Shown: piece after piece, positions 26,711-36,589 of the stretch
How the letters are laid out: each line of letters starts with the position of its first letter
Numbering within the stretch: position 1 is the first letter of the stretch
Assembly: GCA_963762165.1 (NCBI GenBank)
Contig: CAVXJN010000001.1
Location: 62,001-126,000 of the forward strand
From: CAVXJN01 sp963762165
GTDB taxonomy: Bacteria; Pseudomonadota; Gammaproteobacteria; JASBUN01
Direction of reading: 5' to 3'
Length of the DNA stretch: 64,000 nt
Made by a program: the position numbers and the translations under genes
The notes under the pieces: generated by a model
What the model was told of the DNA's origin: nothing
What the model saw: only the letters and a program-made list of their open reading frames with translations
Databases searched by the model: none

Positions 26711-27433
26711 TCACCCCGCCTCTTCAATCGGGTTCGCGAAGCCAAAACGCTCTCCCGCTTTCCATGCCTCGCGGTTATTTCCTTCGTTCGGAATCCCACC
26801 CGACTCCTTCAGCATCCGTGCCAGATGCATGCAATTCCAGGTCATGATAGTAGTGTTCCGCTGCGTGAAGTCGTTGTCGAATCCGACTCGTCCGCCACCT
26901 TTCTTCGGGTCACCATAAGAGGGCCCGGGCCCCGCTTCGCCGATCCATCCGCAATCCGCTTGGGGAGGCGTGGTGTACCCCAAGTGGTTTAGTGCGTATC
27001 CGATAGTCATTGCCGTATGCTTGATCCCGTCTTCGTTCCCAGTGATAACGCAGCCGCCGACCTTTCCGTAATAGATCGACTGCCCCTTCTCGTTGAGATC
27101 GCCAGACATCGCGTACAGCCGTTCGATCAGTACGCGACAGGTCGAACTCTCCTCCCCCAGCCAAAGGGGAGTTCCCACAATGAGGATTTCGGCCGCTTTT
27201 ACCTTCTCCCAAATCGCAGGCCACTCGTCCTTGTCCCACCCGTGTTTTGTCATGTCGGGATAGACGCCTGGTGGAACTTCATGGGCAGCCAGATGCAGGA
27301 GTTCAACCGATACGCCGTTCTTCTTCATGATCTCAGCGGCAGCACTAAGGAGTAATCTCGTATGGCTGTCCTCCGCCTTCTTCTTGAGCGACGTGTTGAT
27401 GAATAGTGCGCTCAGTTCTGTGAATGTGCTCAT
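26711..27433 (-). CDS. Flavodoxin-like / NADPH-dependent FMN reductase family protein
   Basis: About 240 residues from ATG 27433 (AGGAG six bases ahead). Flavodoxin-fold features: first strand ALFINTSLKKKAEDSHTRLLL, the FMN-phosphate loop, VKAAEILIVGTPLWLGEESSTCRVLIERL, and KVGGCVITGNEDGIKHTA. The closest known use is WrbA-like or azoreductase-like quinone and FMN reduction. The frame stays open upstream to 27586, where a signal-peptide-like segment (LVTLSLACGLLWGATVFAAP) stands in frame with no ribosome site; it may be a remnant of another gene. Confidence 0.78.
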   Translation of the reverse strand: MSTFTELSALFINTSLKKKAEDSHTRLLLSAAAEIMKKNGVSVELLHLAAHEVPPGVYPDMTKHGWDKDEWPAIWEKVKAAEILIVGTPLWLGEESSTCRVLIERLYAMSGDLNEKGQSIYYGKVGGCVITGNEDGIKHTAMTIGYALNHLGYTTPPQADCGWIGEAGPGPSYGDPKKGGGRVGFDNDFTQRNTTIMTWNCMHLARMLKESGGIPNEGNNREAWKAGERFGFANPIEEAG

Positions 27434-27958
27434 GATGTGCTCCTGGTTCAAGATGGAGTTGAGCCGCTCGCAATATTTACGGCTGCCGAGTTCTGCGACC
27501 TGTCGCTCCGCGTGGTTCAGGTCCGGAGCCGCGAACACAGTCGCACCCCAAAGCAGTCCGCAGGCCAAGCTTAACGTCACCAACACGCATCACGGGCGTG
27601 GCATTTTCCGGTGCGCGAGTTGAGTATTCTTGATGTAATACGAGCTGTTGCCCATAGGCCATCTCCGCGGTCGCGGTGCGTGCTACGCGCTCCCAGTGAT
27701 GGCCCGAAACCCCACGCGAGCCTCGCAAGCAACTCCTCTACAATTAAGGTATCTTGGCAGGTTTATATAATAACTGGCTATTTTTGATATAGAATTGATT
27801 CCCGGGCTTCGAGACCCTACAGTACATCTATTAAAGGCCCCGGCTAACCCGCCGCTTAGTTGGGATATGGCTGGATCACCGTGCAAGCGACAGTTTAGTG
27901 TCTAGTGTTACCAGAACGGATCTAACGCGCAGCCGACATCACTGAACAGATTCCAATC
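27434..27958. other. 525-bp gap upstream of rpfC with AT-rich stretch and a structured element
   Basis: No gene is supported. The AT-rich part (about 27740-27800) contains TATAAT-like words but no good -35 partner. Around 27839-27864 an imperfect 9-bp stem (CCCGGCTAA / TTAGTTGGG, two G-U pairs, loop CCCGCCGC) may form in the transcript of rpfC. Confidence 0.5.
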
Positions 27959-30443
27959 ATGGACTTGATTTCCCATATCCAAGACACGGCGCAACGCGTC
28001 CGCCATCGGTTCCGGAATCGGGTCGATTCCGAGCACGAACAAGCACTCGTGCGTGTCGGCGTCGCGTCGACGGTCATGGTTTATCTTGTCGTCCACGGAT
28101 GGGTCGAATACGACTCGCTGCGCCCGTTGACCCACGGATTCGCTGTGCTCGGCGGATTTCTGGTTTTCTCCGCGTTGATTTTAGCGTTGATCGGTATATC
28201 TCCCGCCCCTTCTCCGGCGCGTCGGATCGTCGGCATCTTCGCCGATCTCGGCATGATCAATTATCTGATGTGGGACTTCGGTGAAGTCATGGCGGCCCTG
28301 TACGTGCTCCATATCTGGGTAACCAGCGGTTACGGACTGCGCTTTGGGCCACGTTATCTTTTTCTTGCTGCGGCGGTGTCGACTACTGGATTCACCGTCG
28401 TGATTCTGAAGAACGAGTATTGGCAGCAGAACTTCGAAGCGGGCGTCGGACTGCTGGTCGGCTTGATCGTATTGCCAATATATATCGGTTCGCTGATCCA
28501 AAAGCTGTTGCGAGCAAAGGCGGAAGCCGAAGAAGCCAATCGCGCCAAAAGTCGCTTTCTAGCCAACATGAGCCACGAAATCCGTACCCCGATGAATGGC
28601 ATTGTTGGGATGATCGATCTACTTCGCAGCAGCCAATTGACTCACGACCAGGATCATTTCGCTCGCACGGTGCAAGCATCCGCACACAATTTGCTGCGAT
28701 TGATCGAAGACGTTCTGGATATTTCCAAGATTGAGGCGGGCAAGCTCCGATCCAATGAATCCGATCTGGATCTGTACGCCTTGGTCAACAGTACTGCGGG
28801 CATGCTACGGCAACAGGCTATGTCGAAAGGCTTGCGTCTATCCACGCACATCGATCCCCATACGCCATACAAGCTGCGCGGAGACGATATCCATTTACGG
28901 CAAGTGCTGATCAATTTGATCGGTAACGCGATCAAGTTCACCGAACACGGCTCGGTTACCGTAGAGGTGCACACGCTATTCGAGGACGCAAACCGCGTCA
29001 CGGTTCGTTTCGATGTTCGCGATACCGGGGTCGGCATACCTGAGGAAGCTCAGCGGAAGATCTTCGAGCCTTTCACCCAGGCTGATGATTCCACCACACG
29101 GGTCTATGGGGGCACGGGCCTGGGTACCGCGATTGCCAAGGAACTGGTCGAACTCATGGGGGGCGAAATCTGGCTGGCCAGCGAAGAAGGCAAAGGAACG
29201 ACGTTTTCATTCCGGCTACCGGTCAAAAAGCAACTCGGCCCAGCCGAAGCTCCGGCGTGGGCGCATCCGGTCCTGCTAATCAGTCGGGATCCAGAATTGA
29301 TCGGCAAGATTTGCGGATGGGCCGACGGTTGGGGCACGCCGATCACGGTCGAGCAGGACACCACGTGGCTTCGGACCCGGGCGAAACAACTCTGCTACGA
29401 TGTGGTCATTGTTGACCAGGAATGTTTGGGTAATCCCCTGACCTTGCCGGAGTCGACGGCCGAGAGTGACGCTGGCGTCATCCTTATACGGCGGCGTCCC
29501 ACTCCTGCCACTCCAGCACTACTCGATGCCGGTTACGCTTCCGTGCTGGCATTGCCTTTGGAAAAGCCAGTGTTGTTCAATGCACTGCACGCGCTGGATC
29601 GGGAACCGGTACAAAGCGACAGCCGTAGTCCGTTTGGCAGACCGACGCGCGCAAGCCGTGGAATTGAAAATTCTTCTCGCCGAGGACAACCCGGTCAATC
29701 AGGAAGTCGCTTGTCGCATCCTGCAAAGTGCCGGGCACAAAGTGACGGTCACCGATGATGGCGAACAAGCGCTCGACGCATTAGAGGCCGAACGCTTCGA
29801 TCTCGCCATCGTCGATATGATGATGCCGCGCGCGGGCGGCCTGGAAGTGGTGAAGCTGTATCGATTCATGGACGACGGCGCGACCAATATGCCGTTTATC
29901 GTACTGACCGCCGACGCGACCACAGAGGCCGCTGAGGCTTGTGCCCGCGCCGGCGTAGCTTATCTGACCAAACCAATCTCCGCCGAGAAGCTACTCAATG
30001 CAGTGGCATCCCACACGTCCTCGGGCACTCGAAGCGTCGCTCATCCCAGTCGCGATGAAGCGCGTTCCCGACGGTCGCGAAGAAAAAGCGCTGTTCAACG
30101 AACAGATGCTGTCAGAGTTAGCCGAATTGTTCCACGAAGGCCCGGAACTCGAACAGTTCCTGCAGCGATTCCTAGACGATGCGGCTTCACTGTTGCGAAA
30201 CAATGGAGTTGCGCCTGCGCGAACAGGCATACGAGGAAGTCACCGACCTCGCCCACGCCTTCAAGGGTTCTGCCGCATCCGTCGGTGCCGATCGCATCAC
30301 CGAGCAAATGGCCGCGGTAAATCGCATGTCCTCCGGCCGAACTCAAATCGCGCGGAGATGCCTCTCTAAGCGAGATCCGCACCACCTTGAACGCGACGGG
30401 CGAGTGGCTGCGCCAGCGGCGCAACGTCGATTCCCGTGCCTGA
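27959..30443 (+). CDS. rpfC: RpfC-like hybrid sensor histidine kinase of DSF signalling (frameshifted here)
   Basis: Membrane-bound hybrid kinase. The N-terminus has about five membrane helices (residues 35-190), followed by the HisKA helix FLANMSHEIRTPMNGIVGMI with the phospho-histidine, the ATPase domain (NLIGNAIKFTEHG, DTGVGIP, GGTGLGTAIAKELVELMGG), a degenerate receiver (from HPVLLISRDPELIGK), a true receiver (LLAEDNPVNQEV, phospho-aspartate in DLAIVDMMMP, TKPI) and a C-terminal Hpt domain with phospho-histidine in LAHAFKGSAAS. Four single-base insertions between 29,640 and 30,330 break the C-terminal half; removal of one base at each gives exactly 827 codons ending at TGA 30441. This is the RpfC architecture of Xanthomonas, which binds DSF and phosphorylates RpfG. 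Start ATG 27959 has a weak ribosome site. It converges on rpfF, as in Xanthomonas. Confidence 0.85.
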
Positions 30444-31329
30444 TGGGCTTGAAGCAGTACTGTTCGTCCATTTTTCGATTTTGCGCCCGAACCAGGCGCT
30501 GCATGGTGCGCATTTCGGTTTCCGTAAGCTGCAGCGCAGCATCAACCCAGCGATGGGTGACCTCGACCAACTCTTCGTAAGGAACACCGTTGTAGCGCGA
30601 ACGCACATGGCGCAGCATCTCCACCGCGTGCGTACGCCGTCCAGCATCCCGGACGTATTGCCGCATCCGACGCTCGCCTTCACCAGGTTCAGCCAGAATG
30701 TCGATTACGCCCATATCGTATAGCTGTTCAGCCGAATACAGATCGCCACTGAAGATCAGCCGTTCCGCCAGGGTGGGGCTGATACGTCGACTCAGGAAAC
30801 TATAAGCTCCCATGCCCGGGAACAAATTGAATAGAACTTCCGGGAAACCCATTTGCGTGCCCCGCTCCGCGATCAATACATTGCACGACAACGCCGCTTC
30901 GAACCCCCCGCCCTGAGCGTTACCTTGGAGCAACGCGATACTCGTAATCGGTAAATCAAAACCCGTAGTAAAATCTGTAGGCGTCGTCGACGCAAGCGAC
31001 GCATAGGCAGTAAGGCCGTCACGGTCACGTTGACGAATCAGATTCACAAACAGATCGAGATCGCCGCCCAAGCTGTACGTTCCCGGAATTCCGGACGCCA
31101 GCGCCACGTAGCGTAGTGTAGACTCGCCGTGTCGATCGATATCTTTGCGCACACGGTCGGCGACACTGTACTGAAATCTTCTAATATCTTCCAAAAGTTG
31201 GTGCGTAAAACACGGCCTCGGACTCGGGCTCATGTAAAGTGTCGCAAGTCCTGCGGCTTCGTCCCACTTATCGATGGCGTGACGATAGGGAATTGGGCGA
31301 GCGGTTTGGTTTTGACGGTGGAATTTCAT
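30343..31329 (-). CDS. rpfF: RpfF, DSF synthase (crotonase superfamily)
   Basis: Enoyl-CoA hydratase-fold enzyme that makes the diffusible signal factor, a cis-2-unsaturated fatty acid, from acyl-ACP by dehydration and thioester cleavage. The two catalytic glutamates lie in GGGFEAALSC and MGFPEVLFNLFPGMGAYS, exactly the RpfF pattern and unlike ordinary hydratases. ATG 31329 follows GGAGG. The frame ends at 30343, 101 bases inside the end of rpfC, and the last 40 residues (from about MDEQYCF) do not look conserved, so the true end may be altered by an indel. RpfF and RpfC converge as in Xanthomonas. The start is divergent from the pseudo-receiver gene. Confidence 0.88.
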   Translation of the reverse strand: MKFHRQNQTARPIPYRHAIDKWDEAAGLATLYMSPSPRPCFTHQLLEDIRRFQYSVADRVRKDIDRHGESTLRYVALASGIPGTYSLGGDLDLFVNLIRQRDRDGLTAYASLASTTPTDFTTGFDLPITSIALLQGNAQGGGFEAALSCNVLIAERGTQMGFPEVLFNLFPGMGAYSFLSRRISPTLAERLIFSGDLYSAEQLYDMGVIDILAEPGEGERRMRQYVRDAGRRTHAVEMLRHVRSRYNGVPYEELVEVTHRWVDAALQLTETEMRTMQRLVRAQNRKMDEQYCFKPIRHGNRRCAAGAATRPSRSRWCGSRLERHLRAI

Positions 31330-31555
31330 GGTATACCTCCAGGCATTGGGTCGACGCTGACAAAGGATGCAGGGGTTAGATTAATCAGAAACATGACACG
31401 TTTTCCACATGGTTTTGCTTTTTGTCATCGGTTGTACTACGCACTGCCGATATGACATAGACTGCAGACGTTCTTGACGAAAGGCCGATGCCGAACCCGG
31501 CGAGCGCGGCGTGCGTTCGGGAGTTTGACACCCCGGGGCCGCAGCCCTATAAACG

Positions 31556-32428
31556 ATGCTTAAAGATGCACAAAATCACCCTTCAATCGAACCTGGTTCC
31601 AGAGCACTTCGCATGTTGCGCGCGTTGTTGATTTCTTCGAGCCCCGGCTTGATTGCGCAGGTGCGGGAGACGTTGCGCACATGGGAAATGCAGCTCGAAT
31701 CCACCGCCAGTATCGCGGTCGCCCGGCGCCGCATGGCCACCCCGACACCTATCATGTAGTGCTCGTCGATGCCGACACGCTCGATGGCAATCCACTGGAA
31801 TTCGCGCGCCAGACCCTGGTACGTATGCCCCAAGGCGCGCCGCCGTTGGCGATCGTGCAGCCCGGTCGACAGCGGTACGCAGGTAGTGAACTGCTGCATG
31901 CCGGTTATGCCGCCGTGCTGCGCAGCTGGAACAAGGAAGAATTGTTTCCGGTATTGCGATCGCCGCGGCCTTCTGACGCCGTTGGTAGGCAACGCAGTGC
32001 CGCTGCGTCCTTCAGGCCCGCTGCGGGCGCCTTTGACCCGCCGACCGATCCTATTGGCCGCCGCACTGGAGATGAGTCGCAGCCTAACCGCGAAGATTTT
32101 GGAGCGCAGCGGCTACACCGTTGAACTGGCGTCCGATCCGGAACAGACCATCACCGCATTGGAGAATCGGCAATTTTCCGCTCTGATCGTCAACGCGGCG
32201 TTTCCGAACCAAGGGGGCATCGAACTGGTTCAGCTTTATCGGGTGCTATGCGGCACTGGTCTGGAGGCGATTCCGGTGCTGATGCTCACAGCGGACACCC
32301 GGGTCGCCCATCGTCAGGCATGCATCGACGCCGGCGCCGACATGTGCTTGACCATTCCTTACGATCGACTGACGCTGGTCGGCGCCCTCCAGGAACTTAC
32401 CCGCGCCCCCTTGAAAGCGCGGCGTTGA
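31556..32428 (+). CDS. Stand-alone tandem pseudo-receiver resembling the C-terminus of RpfC (frameshifted here)
   Basis: About 290 residues after joining three frames (breaks near 31,740 and 31,950). It contains two receiver-like domains: RALLISSSPGLIAQVRETLRTW..YHVVLVDADTLDGNPLEFARQT and RPILLAAALEMSRSLTAKILERSG..SALIVNAAFPNQGGIELVQLYR..VLMLTADTRVAHRQACIDAGADMCLTIPY. It lines up with the tandem receivers of RpfC at 29,2xx-30,0xx (LLISRDPELIGK, NPVNQEVACRILQSAGH, DLAIVDMMMPRAGGLEVVKLYR). The second domain has lost the acidic pair (AA for ED), the phospho-aspartate (N for D) and the lysine (I for K), while the T of LTAD remains, so phosphorylation is not expected. No kinase, Hpt or output domain is attached. 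It is divergent from rpfF. Confidence 0.65.
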
Positions 32429-32491
32429 AGCACGACTGTAAATATTATCTTTTTATTCTGTAATACTTATGGAATGTATTGAAAGTATATT

Positions 32492-33623
32492 GTGAATATT
32501 GATCTCGATGCTGAATTCCCCCTGGACCCGACATTGTCGTATTTGAATCATGCTGCCGTTTCGCCTTGGCCCCAACGTACCGTACAGGCGGTCAACAGGT
32601 TCGCACATGCCAACGGCCGGTTCGGATCGCAAGACTACATGCGATTGGCTGGACACAGAAGCACGGTTGCGCCAACGCCTGGGAAGGCTGATCAACGCGG
32701 CGCCGACCGATATTGCATTGCTCAAGAGCACCTCTGAAGGCCTATCGATTGTTGCGCACGGCCTGGAGTGGCACGCCGGAGACAATGTGGTCATTCCAGA
32801 CCAGGAATTTCCCTCCAACCGTATCGTTTGGGAATCCTTGCGCCGGTACGGCGTCGAGGTGCGCTACGCGAATCTGGATAGCGAATCGTCGCCCGAACGA
32901 GCGCTCATGGCATTAACCGATCATCGTACGCGCCTGCTCTCCGTGAGCGCCGTGCAATATGCGTCCGGTTTGCGCATGAACCTGGCCGAACTGGGGCCGG
33001 CCTGCGCCGAGTCCGAAATTCTGTTTTGCGTCGATGCCATTCAATGGCTGGGCGCCCTGCCCTTTGACAGCCAACAGGTCCAGGCCGCATTCGTGGTCGC
33101 AGACGGCCACAAGTGGATGCTTGGCCCGGAGGGCCTGGCACTGTTCTATTGCCGTCCCGATGTTCGCGACCGCTTGCGGTTGCTGCAATACGGCTGGCAT
33201 ATGATCGACCACCCGGGCGAATTTGATCGGAAAGAATGGCAGCCGGCGGACGATGCGCGGCGATTCGAATGCGGTAGCCCGAACCTGCTTGGCGCCCATG
33301 CCCTGGAGGCGAGCTTGTCGTTGTTGGAAGACGTCGGGTTGGAAAACGTCGCCCAACGAATCGCCCACATCACTGACTACCTGATCGGCCGCATCGAACA
33401 GCACCCGCACCTGGCGTTGCTATCGCCGGCGGCGCCTGAACGCCGCGCCGGAATCGTCACTTTCGCCCATACCGAGCATCGCCCCGAGCACCTGTACAGC
33501 CACCTGATGGAACATCGCGTGATGTGCGCGCAGCGCGGCGGCGGTATTCGTTTCTCACCGCATTTCTACACCTCTACCCGGCAAATCGATCGCGCGCTGG
33601 CAGTCTTGGATGCGTACGGCTGA
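32492..33623 (+). CDS. Class V aminotransferase / cysteine desulfurase-like PLP enzyme (frameshifted here)
   Basis: About 376 residues after one correction near 32,640 (at MRLAG; removing one base gives DYMDWLDTEARLRQRLGRL). PLP enzyme: nucleotide-binding-like segment LYLNHAAVSPWP at the start is the family entry pattern, the substrate-side VVIPDQEFPSNRIVWESLRR and DGHKWMLGPEGLALFYCR with the PLP lysine in HKW, plus a C-terminal small domain. It belongs to the broad selenocysteine lyase/isopenicillin epimerase group; the reaction cannot be assigned. GTG 32492 is the most likely start; no strong ribosome site. It is 60 bases after the pseudo-receiver and may be co-transcribed. Confidence 0.75.
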
Positions 33624-33939
33624 ATCCACACCTGTCCCACACGCCGCTTGAACTCAGGGGCGCGGTCGCGGCCGGCGCAATTGCATCGGGTGTTTGGCCA
33701 TCTTCGCAGCCAGCTGCGCCGCGACGCGCTTGCAGATCAGTTTGCCCCGACGACCAAACCGCCCGCCGTGCAGGGTGGGCGGGTTGATTCCGCCGATGGC
33801 GCCGCCCGCCCTCTCAAGGCTCAAATGCTTGGCCGAGTGCTCGCCGGAAGACATCTGCGGATGGCGTGAATGTCGGGCCGAACGAAGTTACTATCCTTTC
33901 GAGCCGTGACGCCCGCGGCGATTTTCCTGGAGTGAGCGC
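33624..33939. other. 316-bp gap without a supported gene
   Basis: Only GC-driven open frames without ribosome sites are present, such as a 66-residue minus-strand frame rich in R and P. I find no family resemblance, no clear hairpin and no convincing promoter. Confidence 0.5.
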
Positions 33940-34335
33940 ATGAACGCTGGACCCGACAAGTTGCCGGATCGTGAACCAAGCACACGGCTACTGGCGATGC
34001 CTGCCGATACCAACGCGTCCGGGGACATATTCGGAGGCTGGATCATGGCGCAGGTCGATATCGCCGGCGCGGTCGCCGCTTATCGGCGCGCACAGGGCCG
34101 GGTCGCCACGGTTGCGGTCCATTCGTTTCAGTTCCACCGGCCGGTGTTCGTCGGCGACCTGGTAAGCTGCTACGCGGAAATCATCAAAGTGGGCACCACG
34201 TCTTTGACGGTACACGTAGATGTGTTTGCCGAGCGCGATCGTGGCAATCACGAATGCGTGCGCGTCACCGAAGCGGATCTGGTCTATGTGGCGGTCGACG
34301 ATCAGCGTCGCCCGCGTCCGGTACCCAAAACCTAG
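33940..34335 (+). CDS. Hotdog-fold acyl-CoA thioesterase, YciA-like
   Basis: 131 residues with the YciA signature: LLAMPADTNASGDIFGGWIMAQVDIAGAVAA, where the D and the following G carry the active site, and VATVAVHSFQFHRPVFVGDLVSCYAEI. Hydrolyses acyl-CoAs to free acid and CoA in the cytoplasm and is thought to regulate the acyl-CoA pool. TGGAG precedes the ATG. It converges on tatD with a 4-bp overlap of the stops. Confidence 0.9.
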   Translation: MNAGPDKLPDREPSTRLLAMPADTNASGDIFGGWIMAQVDIAGAVAAYRRAQGRVATVAVHSFQFHRPVFVGDLVSCYAEIIKVGTTSLTVHVDVFAERDRGNHECVRVTEADLVYVAVDDQRRPRPVPKT

Positions 34336-35111
34336 CCGGACTTCGACCCGAACAGCCGATAGAAATTGTCGTGGGTGGCACGCACGATCGTCTCCAAATC
34401 CAAGCCGCGCAGATCCGCGATACATTGCGCAACCAGACCTACCAGCGCGGGTTCGTTGGGTTTGCCCCGATGCGGCACGGGAGCCAGGTAGGGGGAATCG
34501 GTTTCAATCAACATGCGGTCCAGCGGCACGCGCTGTGCCACATCGCGCAGCGAGTCGGCATTGCGAAAAGTAACAATGCCTGAAAACGAGATGTAGAAAC
34601 CGAGCGACATGGCACGCTGGGCCATATCCCAGTCTTCCGCAAAACAGTGCAACACGCCGCCAACTCGTTCCGCGCCCTCCTCGGCAAGGATTCGCAACGT
34701 ATCCTCCTTCGCCTGACGGCTGTGGATGATGAGCGGCTTTCTGCTTTCGCATGCGGCGTGAATATGGACACGAAAACGCTGGCGTTGCCATTCCAGATCA
34801 CCTTCACCGCGAAAATAGTCCAAGCCGGTTTCACCGATCGCAACCACCCGCGGCTCGGCTGCGAGCTTCACCAGTTCCGCAACGCTCGGTTCACGGACGT
34901 CGCGCGCGTCTGGATGGACGCCGACGGAAATCGAGACATCGGGAAACGATGCCACGCTTGCCGCCATGGATGGCCAGCGCTCGAGGTCGATCGACACGCA
35001 CAGCATGTGGCCGACGCCTTCGCGACGCGCATGCGCAATGGCGCCGCCCAGATCGCCCTGGTATGGCGCCAGATCGAGACGATCCAAATGGCAATGGGAG
35101 TCAATCAACAT
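34332..35111 (-). CDS. TatD-family metal-dependent hydrolase (YcfH-like)
   Basis: 259-residue TIM-barrel hydrolase with the metal ligands DSHCHLD (HxH), GETGLDY (E), HSRQ, HCFAED and ETDSPYLAP (D). YcfH in E. coli follows holB, as here downstream of pilZ. Members are DNases or nucleotidases with a 3'-exonuclease activity in some. It is the last gene of the yceD-to-tatD operon, 64 bp from pilZ. Confidence 0.92.
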   Translation of the reverse strand: MLIDSHCHLDRLDLAPYQGDLGGAIAHARREGVGHMLCVSIDLERWPSMAASVASFPDVSISVGVHPDARDVREPSVAELVKLAAEPRVVAIGETGLDYFRGEGDLEWQRQRFRVHIHAACESRKPLIIHSRQAKEDTLRILAEEGAERVGGVLHCFAEDWDMAQRAMSLGFYISFSGIVTFRNADSLRDVAQRVPLDRMLIETDSPYLAPVPHRGKPNEPALVGLVAQCIADLRGLDLETIVRATHDNFYRLFGSKSG

Positions 35112-35175
35112 CGGTACAGCAACTGGATACGGAGATTTCGTGGTAGCGGCGCAGTATCACCGCAGGATGGCGTAA

Positions 35176-35544
35176 CTACATGGTATGGGTCGGCCGATCG
35201 GCTTTCAAAGCGCCAGCAAGATAGGTCTCGATCTTGTTGCGTGCGGCGCCACCGTCTTGATCGCTGAACTGCACGCCGATTCCCGCGGCACGATTTCCCT
35301 GCGCGCCTTTGGGCGTGATCCAGACGATGGTGCCTGCCACTGGAATTTTCTCGGGTTCTTCCATCAGCGTCAGGAGCATGAATACTTCGTCACCGATCTG
35401 ATAGGACTTGTTGGTAGGGATGAACAGGCCGCCGTTTTTCACGAACGGCATGTAGGCTGCATACAGCGCGCTCTTGTCCTTGATGGTCAAAGACAGGATC
35501 CCTTGACGCGCGGGCATGCTCGGTCTGATCGGCGGTGCGCTCAT
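35176..35544 (-). CDS. pilZ: PilZ-domain protein of type IV pilus assembly
   Basis: 122-residue PilZ domain of the kind always found beside holB: RQGILSLTIKDKSALYAAYMPFVKNGGLFIPT..GDEVFMLLTLMEE..VAGTIVWITPKGAQ..GIGVQFSDQDG. It lacks the RxxxR c-di-GMP motif near the N-terminus, as the founding PilZ protein does, so it probably acts by protein contacts (with FimX and PilB in Xanthomonas) rather than by binding the nucleotide. The ribosome site is weak. Gap of 70 bases to holB is AT-rich. Confidence 0.88.
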   Translation of the reverse strand: MSAPPIRPSMPARQGILSLTIKDKSALYAAYMPFVKNGGLFIPTNKSYQIGDEVFMLLTLMEEPEKIPVAGTIVWITPKGAQGNRAAGIGVQFSDQDGGAARNKIETYLAGALKADRPTHTM

Positions 35545-35614
35545 ATGTCTCGTAGCAGTTTAAAAATTGATCGCAACATATTGATTTATAGCGTTTCTAT
35601 ATAGGTCTAATATG

Positions 35615-36589
35615 TTATCGGCCGACATCGCCGTTTTTCAAGGGCAGCAACACCGATTCCAGGATCGCTTGCGGGCTCACCGCAGTATGCAGCAAACGCC
35701 GTGCCTCGCCTAGCCGGTCCAACTGCTCGAACAAGGTTCGCCGCGGTATGCAGCGGGCAATGGCTTCCAACTCCGCGGTACGATCGACGTTTTCCAGCCG
35801 GGGCGGCTTGGCGGCAGCTTGGAGGCGGATCAGGTCGCAAGTCCAGCCGCCGATCCAAGCCAAGCCGTTGGCCAGATCCAAACTTTGCCATTTGCCCGCC
35901 AACTGTACCGGATCTCCGCGGTCGCGGATCAAGGATGCCAAGTCCGCGAAAAGCGCATCGCGCTGTTCCACACCGCCTTCTTCAGCCAGCCGACGCCCCG
36001 CCAGCGGCGCACCGTTCGCCACCGCCAGCAAGGCAACCGGATCGGATCCGAACTGCCCCAGCCAGGCTTCCGCCACCCCTCTGTCCGGCAATGGAAAAGC
36101 GAGCCGCTGACAGCGGCTGCGCACCGTTGCCGGCAACCGGGCGGGCTGCGCAGTTACGAGCAACAATACCGTGTCTGCACCGGGTTCTTCCAGAGTCTTG
36201 AGCAGACTGTTGGCCGCCTCGGTATTCATGCGCTCGGCTGGCGTGATCACGGCGACCCGGAATCCTCCGAATTGACTCTTGGCAGACAGCCGGGTACTGA
36301 GCGCCCGGATCTGATCGACCCGAATCACTTTACGGTCTTCTTCCGGGCTGATCTGCTGCATATCGGGATGCGTTCCGGCCGCAACCAAATGGCAAGGCTG
36401 GCAAGCGCCACAAGGGTTGCCGCTGGCATCCGGCGTGCGGCACAAAAGGGACTGCGCAAACTGATTTGCGAACTCCTCCTTCCCCGTGCCGGCGGGCCCG
36501 TGCAACAGCAGGCCATGGGGCAGACGGCCGGCGCGCACACGTTCCTGCAGCCCCTGCCACTGCTTGACCTGCCAAGGAAAGACGGTCAT
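35615..36589 (-). CDS. holB: DNA polymerase III delta' subunit
   Basis: 324 residues. AAA+ clamp-loader subunit with GPAGTGKEEFANQFAQSLLC as degenerate P-loop region and a zinc cluster PCGACQPCHL. Sensor region TEAANSLLKTLEEPGADTVLLLVTAQPARLPATVRSRCQR is the typical SRC motif (the R is the arginine finger). ATG overlaps the tmk stop by four bases. Part of the mltG-tmk-holB block that is common across gammaproteobacteria. Confidence 0.93.
   Translation of the reverse strand: MTVFPWQVKQWQGLQERVRAGRLPHGLLLHGPAGTGKEEFANQFAQSLLCRTPDASGNPCGACQPCHLVAAGTHPDMQQISPEEDRKVIRVDQIRALSTRLSAKSQFGGFRVAVITPAERMNTEAANSLLKTLEEPGADTVLLLVTAQPARLPATVRSRCQRLAFPLPDRGVAEAWLGQFGSDPVALLAVANGAPLAGRRLAEEGGVEQRDALFADLASLIRDRGDPVQLAGKWQSLDLANGLAWIGGWTCDLIRLQAAAKPPRLENVDRTAELEAIARCIPRRTLFEQLDRLGEARRLLHTAVSPQAILESVLLPLKNGDVGR

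Noticed and set aside
33654..33854. 66-residue arginine/proline-rich minus-strand frame
   Set aside because: No ribosome site and no recognisable motif; consistent with chance in GC-rich DNA.
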